Of a DNA stretch of 13,128 bases, positions 7,901-13,128 are shown in pieces (position 1 is the stretch's first letter; each line of letters begins with the position of its first letter). This DNA comes from an uncultured Victivallales bacterium. Its GTDB lineage: Bacteria > Verrucomicrobiota > Lentisphaeria > Oligosphaerales > JAFGRS01. The notes below the pieces were generated by a model. It ran no database searches and was not told the DNA's origin. It saw nothing but the letters and a program-made list of their open reading frames with translations. The stretch spans positions 1 to 13,128 of the forward strand of contig CAILKC010000010.1 of NCBI GenBank assembly GCA_903834675.1. Direction: 5' to 3'. A program made the position numbers and the translations under genes.

Positions 7901-10775
7901 CGATCAGGTTGTAGTCGCCGTACTTGAGGTCGCGGCGCGAGTTGATGGCGCTCATGCTGCGCGCCAGGTCGTCCTCGGGATGGTAAAGGAAGGTCGCGTC
8001 CGCCGCCAGGAAGCCGCGCCCGGCAGTCTCCTCGTCGGCCGCGCTGACCTTAGCGAAATCCTCTGGCACCATGTTCAGACCGATGCCGGCGATGCGCAGC
8101 AGACTCGGGTTCTCTGGCGATCCGGATAGGTAGGTGGGGAAGAACTCGGCGTCAGGCTCCAGATACAGCACATTCTCGCCGGAGTAGAACATCTCGCTGT
8201 ACAGCTTCTTGGGCGCCGAGAAGCCCCGGATCAGGCGGGCTTCAACGCGGTCGTAGAGCTGCATCTTCTTCGGATTCTCGGCCCGGAAAATGTGGATGGG
8301 CGCACAACGGAACATGACGATGCGGGTCAGCTCGCGGACCTGGTAGACGCGCAGGTTCTGGGTCGGATACTTGGTTTCATAGCCCAGGTCACGGATCCAG
8401 GTGATCTGGCCGGTCTCCGGGTTGGTGCGCGCCGCATGGAAATCGACCGTCCACCAGCGCGGCGCGAAGGCGTTGCGGAAGTTGAAACGGCCCAGTTCAT
8501 CACTCATCACCAGGGGATAGGGATCGTTGAATGCGGTCCAGTACCCACCCCCGTTGCTGTAGTGCGCCCAACTGTCCGCCCCCCAGAAACCGCCCGTCAG
8601 TTGCACCAGCGTGTTGCCCTCGGGGTGGTTCGGCACCAGCGAATTGCCGCGCACGCTGGTGGTGACGCCGCGGAAATCCTGGCCTTGAATCGGCATGCTG
8701 GTGGGGATGATCTTGCCACGCCCCAGCGCCAGCTGCTCCAGGCCGCCGATGATGACGCGGTCCTGCGCCGCCACGTTGTCCCAGTTGATGTCTTCGGTCG
8801 TGTCCATCGGGCAGGCGAAAAACTCGCGGTCGTCACCATTCGTGCTGAGCACAAAACTGGTGTAGCCGCGGAAGGTCATGGCCGTCGCGTGCAGATCGTA
8901 CACCGCCCAGTTGACCCCCAGCGACCAGGCATCGCCACTGGCCACCCGGCTGGAGAAGGCGTCTTTCTCGGGCAGGTCCGGGAACAACTTCTCCTGGGCG
9001 TACTTGAACTGCAGCTCGATCTCACGGTCCGCCGGAATACAACGCGGGCTCCACCACCAGCCCCCGGAGGCCAACACCAGTTGCCGGGTCTTATCCGAAA
9101 AGTTTACCTCGATCCCGAGCACCCGGTGGGTGCCCCGCGCGCCGCGGATCTCCGTGAACACGGCCTGATCTTGCTCGTTCTGCCGCAGGGCAAAGGCGGT
9201 GCGTTCGATACGCCGATCGAGACGCTGCTGCAAGGCCTGTAAACGCTCCGTCAGAAAACTGTCGAAGTCCGCCTCGTACAGGCGGGCGTGCCGGATGCTG
9301 CCACTCGGGGTGCGGGTGGGCTCGCCGGGCTCCCAGGCGGCCCGGGGATCGTAGAAGGCGCGGTAGCCGCCCGGCTCGGGGTTGTGATAGGCGCTGGCCA
9401 AGGTGTAGGGCTTGGCGCTGGTCATGCTGCGGTAAATCTGAGCGCGTTTGTTCATGGCCAGATACAGGTCCAGCGGCTCGCCGCTGCGCTTGCCCGCGCG
9501 AATCCAGTCCAGCCGTGCGGCCATGGCGTCTTCCTCAGCCCGCAGGCTGACCTCATCCAGCGCCAGCTCCAACTCCTCACGGAAGTGCGCCAACGGGGAC
9601 GAGCGCCCCTTCCACAACGCCAGGTGAGCCTTGGCGTCACGAGTCTCGGCGAAGTAGCGCGGCAAGAGCTCGCGCACCTCCTTGAGGTCCGCCAGCTCGC
9701 GGCTGAGTTCGGCGTGTTCCTCGGCGCGCGCTTCCAGGACCTTTTCAGGCTCCGTTTCGGAACCCAGGGCGCTGACCAACTGCCGGCTGCCGGCCGCCGC
9801 TTGCCCCATGCCGCCATGGACAAAGAAGATCACCTTGCGGCGGAATTTCGGGCGGGACGGGCTGCCGGCGAAGTGCTCGGCGGTCTTGAGTACGCCCTGA
9901 AGTCCGAGCAACTGCCGCGCTCCGGGCGCCAGGTCGGGAATGGAACTCCAGGCATCGTAGTAGGCGCTGACCAGCAACGTCTCATCCCGGCTGTCGGTGA
10001 CGGCTGGGTCAGGATCGAAGATGGCGAGGAGGTTGCGCACCGGCGCCTGCTCCCAGTCCACTCGAGCCTGCACGGTCAGACGCTTGCCGATCAGGCTGCG
10101 GTGATCCCCACGGATGAAGAATACCGGCACGTCGATGGACGCATGCGACTCCTTGCGCCGGTGGTACTCCGCCTTGGGAAGGTTGTCCGTGTCCAGGAAG
10201 TAGAGGACGGCGCGCGCCCCGAAGTTGGCGTAGTCCTGGAAACGTTCCTGCACCCGCAGGAGCACGATGTTCCCCTCGCACTGGTTCAGCGCCGGGATCT
10301 TGTCATCGTCGGCCGGGCTGCCCTTGTAGACCACGGTGCCCGTAATGCCGCCGACCGGCGTCGTCGCCGTCCGCATGCGGTTGGGGTAATACGGGTAGAT
10401 CTCGATCCCGGGAACCGGCTGGCCATCCTCCCCCAGCAGTCGGCAGAACCGCGTCTTCGGGACCACGACGTCATGCTCCTGGAGCACGATCCGACAACCC
10501 AGCTCGCGGAAGCGGGCCAGCACCTGCTCTTCGGTCTTGTAGAAACCCGCCGAACCGGTGAAGCGGCTGCCGCTGGCGGCGTAGGTATCGAGGTCTTTCT
10601 GCAACGCGGCGCCGGTGATGACCCGGGTGATGCGCTCGTAGTCGGGCGTCTCGCTGTAGGTGGTGGCCAGGTTGGCGTCCCGGGGCGCCAGCAGTCCATT
10701 GTAGGCGACGCCGATGGCCACGACCAGGCCGACTCCGGCGGCGAGCCACAGTAGCGGTTTGAGCCAACTCTTCAT
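4968..10775 (-). CDS. Giant FtsX-type ABC permease with inactive M28-peptidase-like ectodomain
   Basis: A 1935-residue membrane protein; FtsX/MacB permeases are usually about 400-850. Order: signal anchor (7-28); N-terminal and PA-like region (60-235); M28 peptidase-like fold (215-690) interrupted by a charged helical insert (340-545); a beta-sandwich resembling carboxypeptidase-regulatory domains (700-800); a segment ending in helices (962-1003); three membrane segments (1014-1094); then an FtsX core with NNMRKRKVRTALTAG (1131-1145), segment 1139-1159, an extracytoplasmic part (1160-1618) and segments at 1619-1637, 1660-1692 and 1708-1727, with the hallmark YERKDEIYVYNAVGL (1643-1657). A cytoplasmic tail (1741-1935) follows. 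The expected M28 zinc ligands are replaced: His by Tyr272, the bridging Asp by Arg287, Glu-Glu by Met323-Gly324, a later Asp by Asn558 and the last His by Ala654, so binding rather than hydrolysis is inferred. The start ATG at 10775 has a weak AGCAGG site and lies 40 bases after the previous gene. Confidence 0.93.
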   Translation of the reverse strand: MKSWLKPLLWLAAGVGLVVAIGVAYNGLLAPRDANLATTYSETPDYERITRVITGAALQKDLDTYAASGSRFTGSAGFYKTEEQVLARFRELGCRIVLQEHDVVVPKTRFCRLLGEDGQPVPGIEIYPYYPNRMRTATTPVGGITGTVVYKGSPADDDKIPALNQCEGNIVLLRVQERFQDYANFGARAVLYFLDTDNLPKAEYHRRKESHASIDVPVFFIRGDHRSLIGKRLTVQARVDWEQAPVRNLLAIFDPDPAVTDSRDETLLVSAYYDAWSSIPDLAPGARQLLGLQGVLKTAEHFAGSPSRPKFRRKVIFFVHGGMGQAAAGSRQLVSALGSETEPEKVLEARAEEHAELSRELADLKEVRELLPRYFAETRDAKAHLALWKGRSSPLAHFREELELALDEVSLRAEEDAMAARLDWIRAGKRSGEPLDLYLAMNKRAQIYRSMTSAKPYTLASAYHNPEPGGYRAFYDPRAAWEPGEPTRTPSGSIRHARLYEADFDSFLTERLQALQQRLDRRIERTAFALRQNEQDQAVFTEIRGARGTHRVLGIEVNFSDKTRQLVLASGGWWWSPRCIPADREIELQFKYAQEKLFPDLPEKDAFSSRVASGDAWSLGVNWAVYDLHATAMTFRGYTSFVLSTNGDDREFFACPMDTTEDINWDNVAAQDRVIIGGLEQLALGRGKIIPTSMPIQGQDFRGVTTSVRGNSLVPNHPEGNTLVQLTGGFWGADSWAHYSNGGGYWTAFNDPYPLVMSDELGRFNFRNAFAPRWWTVDFHAARTNPETGQITWIRDLGYETKYPTQNLRVYQVRELTRIVMFRCAPIHIFRAENPKKMQLYDRVEARLIRGFSAPKKLYSEMFYSGENVLYLEPDAEFFPTYLSGSPENPSLLRIAGIGLNMVPEDFAKVSAADEETAGRGFLAADATFLYHPEDDLARSMSAINSRRDLKYGDYNLIDGPTRENVQRARDLAVEAQRLRQAGRHFEAFEAMKDSLAFSTTAHPVIRNSKSEAVYGIVFYLLLLIPFAFFMEKLVVGCSDVRGQIVWVGSIFLAVFLVLREIHPAFEIVRSSFMILLGFITMILSLMVTGFLGSKFRGAVQEYQKLVHGQQAVADVTKAGAALTGFLLGINNMRKRKVRTALTAGTLVLITFVMICFTAVESDYVDVMYPIGKAPYTGLEIRKNTLSHLGNQTTVLVQAFENEYDVAARRWDVQGLWGMMPLNKKLEAETYISPEEVDNLPVTLSRGGEGAARKWTSTGSLDLGPSPDFEVKAVMTAGEAWFSSENERSVVLSSSAAAALGINAESVRAEPRPTVMVAGKEFTVINLFDAARLDAAVNPKNKPVTPVNLAAEHRYTTAIQEAELAQRQTLLRGGMSRADIDAAIKKTREAREKRVPERLAAAGLVLFPKQRQPVPDAIVSHFKGKLRVNQREPINFDRMFLTKILPHPEDSKHRHYWFRDDDPDTCYIPDRMAAEMRITPELVESSSVRIRVEGTVLAVKGIYDASRFDQIQDLDGESLAPYDVESIVGRPMDENTEEDEMPELMRRLSGGDIIVCNDRSRTSGWHVASIAIDFTKAGSHKRVREILDRYLEKTGAKAFYGIGDTAYFGAKFRRPRGANYLELLIPLLIASLTVLNTMRGSVYERKDEIYVYNAVGLNPSHVFFLFIAEACVYAVVGALGGYLVANLAGKLVSLLGLNIGLTINYSSIYAVMYSVVIMVAVLFSTWFPARAAARLAAPAEEMKWRVPVPKDGVISFDLPFTFNARDRVAIVSYFMGWLDEFGEGSSGKFYCSRPTCSLERLRGTVAASVRTTTWLRPYDLGVSQEVAIHLSEDPGTGQTTARLTLTHLSGGISAWVRTNYLFLRILRKHFLDWRVVPESEKLGFLQRARRQLGAPAEQVQEAQIKIDETLAAAALVEEGSGIPSRPQAPEAAHGE
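4976..4989 (-). promoter_or_regulatory. Ribosome binding site that fixes a GTG start
   Basis: On the minus strand GGAGG (complement of 4985-4989) lies 9 bases before the GTG at 4973-4975. It is embedded in the last codons of the giant permease gene, supports GTG as the true start of the OPT-like gene, and implies coupled translation across the 8-base overlap. Confidence 0.75.
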
Positions 10776-10815
10776 AGCCTGCTTCTAATCATCATGGGGC
10801 CTGCGTCATGGCAGA
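10776..10815 (-). other. Short spacer between the first two operon genes
   Basis: This 40-base spacer is the only non-overlapping junction in the operon. It contains a weak purine-rich ribosome site next to the ATG at 10775, no convincing hairpin and no clear promoter. The two genes are probably on the same transcript. Confidence 0.6.
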
Positions 10816-13128
10816 CTAAAACACATGGGGCACATGGAAGGTATCCATGTAGCCAAATGCCTGTAGCACCAGCGCGATAACGTCCCAGAGGAGGTAGCTG
10901 CCTACGGCCCCCAGGAACATCCCTACGAAGAAAGGGCGCAAGAGGTTGCGCACGACCATGACCCCGCCGGCCTTGAGCGCGATGAACTTGACCACCAGGG
11001 CGGTCAACAAGGTCCCCCAGACCATGTTGATGAAGTAGGTATTGGCCAGGATGTACCCCACCGGATGCAGCGGGAAGCTGACCCAGAGGCTCTTAGCCAC
11101 AAAAAGCAGGATGGTGACCACGAAGGAGATGCCCAACGCCCAGGCATCCGGCTTCTTCAGGTCAAAGCCGAAGGGTTGCTTCTCGTCCTGGCTCTTCTGG
11201 AAGCGCTGGTCCTGGTAGGCGACTTCAGCGGTCACGATGCGGATCTGGAAGGCCTGCTGCGCCGCCCAGTCGCCGATGTAGGGCATGTTCATCCCGCCCT
11301 TGCCATAGGCGATCGAGAGCATGAACATGCCGCCGAAGATCAGCCCCCCCAACGCGCCCAGCATCATGCCCCGATTCAGGCACTGCGCCCGCACCTTCAG
11401 CAGTCGGCCCAGTTGCAGCATCTCCACCTGGGTCGGAGCGCACATCAGATACGACGCCGAGCAGAGGAAACCGCCCGAGACGATCAGGATGACGAACATG
11501 TCAATGCCAAAGAACTGGGCGCCCCCGAAGGCGGTGAAAATGATCAGCGGCGTGTAGGGCGTCAGGTAGGTCCACGGAGTGCCGCATTCAACCCGGATGC
11601 GTGCCGTCGATATGGCGCAGGCGAGAATGAAGCCGACATACAGCAACCCCCGCCAGAACCCCACGCCGACGTATTGCATCCAGAAACAAAGAAACAGCAG
11701 CGACACGCCCAGGATCAGCAGCGCCTTCCGGTAGCTCCAGGCTTCCTGCTGGTCATCCACCGCATCAGCTCTCCCGCAGGCGCGACGCAGCACGTCCCAC
11801 AGATGCTGCCGTCCGGCATACAGGGCGATGACCGCCAGCGCCATGTACGCTCCCGTGTGCTGCTGGAAGATGAAGGGAAAATCCTTGACCGACCGCCAAC
11901 TGGTGAACATCTCCTCGCGCAGGTAGAAAGGCAGCGAACAGACCAGAAAGCACAGCAGGATGCTGCCCAGCAACTCCAGTTCGATGAAGAAGGCAATCGG
12001 CAGCATCACCAGCGAGATGTTGAAGGGATGCCCGTAGAAGCCGCGGAAGAACGACAGCAGCGGACGGTTGTTTTCCACGAACTTGGTCAGGTCCAGTTCG
12101 GTCTTCAGGTACGGCGTCTCGAAGTAGTGGTTGAAGCCGCGCAGAGCAATCAGAAACACCGCGATGCCAAACCCCACCCAGGTCGCCCGGCGGCGGAAGA
12201 CGGTGAAGCGGAAACAGCCGTCCGCGCCCTGTTCCTCTTCCAGCAGAGTGCGCGGGAAGATCAGCATGGGAAAGCCAAAACGCTCGTTCTCGGCCCACTG
12301 TCGGCGCAGCATCAGCATCACCGCGAAGATTGCCACATACAGCACCATGATCAGGCTGCCCCACAGCAGGGCGGGCTGGGCCCATTGAGCCAAGGGGATA
12401 TTGCCGCGCAAACGGTGCAGGATACCGCGGAAGGACCATGAGCTGTCCGGGCGGACGTCAACCCGGGCGCGCTCATTGGCAGGCAGGCGTTCAAGGTCCG
12501 ATTCGCGGACCTCGGTGCGCCCTAGGTACAAGGACTGAATGGCCTCGTTGTTGTAGAAGCGGATATCGGCCAGCTGCACCGTGCCGGCGCCCTTGAACTC
12601 GAACACGATGTCGAGGTACTCGCCCAGTCGGTCGGGGATCAGAATCTTGGGCTGATGCACCGGCTGGAACGCGGCGGGCGTCGAGAAGCTGATCTTGGTG
12701 TCGCGGTTCAACGCGTTGACCGGCGTCTTGTCTTTCTTGTCGCTCAGCAGGTAGCAGGTGAGCAGGGTCGAGCCACGGGCGTTCTCGATGCGGGCCAGGT
12801 AGCTGAGCAGGTAATTCTCCCCCGGCACCAGTTGCACGCGGCCAGCCACAACCGTGGGGATGCGGCAGCGCAGCTTCAGCAGCTCCACGTCCTGGGTCCG
12901 CATGGCCAGGCAGCGGGTCACCTGCTGCGCCTCGGCACTGACCGTCTCGAGGGTCACGCGCCCGGCCGACTCGGGCAGGGTGGCCTCGACGTCGTCATCG
13001 TCCTTCGTTGGGGCGATGGTCAGGTGGTACCCTTCGAAGCCCTTGGCAAGATCGCGGTTCCCGTTCAGTTGCGGGCCGTGCGGCCAGAGCTTGTCCGAGT
13101 AATGCGGGTAGAGCCGTTCCTGGTCGGC
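10816..13128 (-). CDS. DUF6785/DUF6784-type multi-spanning membrane protein, 5' end missing
   Basis: The frame is open to the right edge with no stop, so 770 residues are visible and the true start lies outside. A GTG at 12957 is internal. The pattern FRGILHRLRGNIPLAQWAQP followed by RRQWAENERFGFPMLIFP (visible 275-292), the FPFIFQQHTGAYMALAVIAL region (about 417-436), TARIRVECGTPW (508-519), SFPLHPVGYIL (684-694) and a final membrane segment after RNLLRPFFVGM match my recollection of the DUF6785 region followed by a DUF6784 C-terminus. About a dozen membrane segments are visible from residue 250 on. Before them, residues 34-195 form a soluble beta-rich stretch with the look of a CBM4/9-type jelly roll (VPGENYLLSYLARI ... 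GAGTVQLADIRFYN), which I do not remember as standard for the family. TAG stop at 10816-10818. It is the first visible gene of the operon. Function unknown; OPT-superfamily-like transport is inferred. Confidence 0.92.
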   Translation of the reverse strand, partial: ADQERLYPHYSDKLWPHGPQLNGNRDLAKGFEGYHLTIAPTKDDDDVEATLPESAGRVTLETVSAEAQQVTRCLAMRTQDVELLKLRCRIPTVVAGRVQLVPGENYLLSYLARIENARGSTLLTCYLLSDKKDKTPVNALNRDTKISFSTPAAFQPVHQPKILIPDRLGEYLDIVFEFKGAGTVQLADIRFYNNEAIQSLYLGRTEVRESDLERLPANERARVDVRPDSSWSFRGILHRLRGNIPLAQWAQPALLWGSLIMVLYVAIFAVMLMLRRQWAENERFGFPMLIFPRTLLEEEQGADGCFRFTVFRRRATWVGFGIAVFLIALRGFNHYFETPYLKTELDLTKFVENNRPLLSFFRGFYGHPFNISLVMLPIAFFIELELLGSILLCFLVCSLPFYLREEMFTSWRSVKDFPFIFQQHTGAYMALAVIALYAGRQHLWDVLRRACGRADAVDDQQEAWSYRKALLILGVSLLFLCFWMQYVGVGFWRGLLYVGFILACAISTARIRVECGTPWTYLTPYTPLIIFTAFGGAQFFGIDMFVILIVSGGFLCSASYLMCAPTQVEMLQLGRLLKVRAQCLNRGMMLGALGGLIFGGMFMLSIAYGKGGMNMPYIGDWAAQQAFQIRIVTAEVAYQDQRFQKSQDEKQPFGFDLKKPDAWALGISFVVTILLFVAKSLWVSFPLHPVGYILANTYFINMVWGTLLTALVVKFIALKAGGVMVVRNLLRPFFVGMFLGAVGSYLLWDVIALVLQAFGYMDTFHVPHVF

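Noticed and set aside
8706..10133. Annotating the ectodomain of the giant permease as an active zinc aminopeptidase
   Set aside because: None of the M28 zinc ligands or the catalytic glutamate can be placed; only the surrounding pattern is kept.
9288..10754. Long plus-strand open frame of 488 codons opposite the giant permease, and similar ones at 6411-7607, 8292-9242, 11065-12441 and 331-1167
   Set aside because: They are antisense shadows of GC-rich minus-strand genes: Gly/Ala/Arg/His-rich, with no recognisable motif, and lying wholly over strands with clear conserved motifs.
10776..10815. An internal promoter in front of the giant permease gene
   Set aside because: The 40-base spacer shows no convincing -35/-10 pair and is too short to hold much more than a ribosome site.
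12955..12957. GTG at 12957 as the true start of the first operon gene
   Set aside because: The frame stays open for 57 further codons to the window edge, and those codons look like the family's conserved loop, so the gene is truncated by the window.

Overview
This GC-rich window (about 60-65% by eye) is almost wholly filled by one minus-strand operon, read from the right edge towards the left. No rRNA, tRNA, mobile element or CRISPR array is visible. Bacterial Shine-Dalgarno sites, overlapping genes and FtsX/MacB-type ABC parts show that it is bacterial. The DUF6785/DUF6784-type membrane protein and its distant OPT-like relative are families I associate with Planctomycetota, Armatimonadota and related deep or candidate phyla. 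That placement is inferred from family memory only; no marker gene is present.

Layout in transcription order (right to left): (1) 13128-10816, a multi-spanning DUF6785/DUF6784-type membrane protein whose 5' end lies outside the window, with a jelly-roll-like domain inserted before its first visible membrane segment; (2) 10775-4968, a 1935-residue FtsX-type permease carrying a very large extracytoplasmic part that contains an M28-like peptidase fold lacking every zinc ligand I can place; (3) 4975-2972, a second multi-spanning protein that is OPT-like and remotely similar to (1); (4) 2975-1836, a small FtsX-type permease with an unusual extracytoplasmic domain; (5) 1843-1034 and (6) 1041-298, two paralogous MacB/LolD-type ATPases. 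Genes 2 to 6 overlap head to tail by 8, 4, 8 and 8 bases, and genes 1 and 2 are 40 bases apart, so all six are probably co-transcribed and translationally coupled. The promoter must lie beyond the right edge.

At the far left, bases 1-92 look like the 3' end of a plus-strand gene that converges on the operon. The 205-base gap between them (93-297) holds a cluster of GC-rich hairpins, the likely terminator zone.

Working model (inference): the two ATPases power two unequal FtsX permeases in a mechanotransmission-type ABC complex. The dead peptidase, PA-like and beta-sandwich modules outside the membrane would bind a peptide, protein or glycan-like ligand, and the two OPT/DUF6785-type proteins would be dedicated transport or membrane partners. 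I know of no described function for this combination, and it is the best candidate for an undescribed system in the window.
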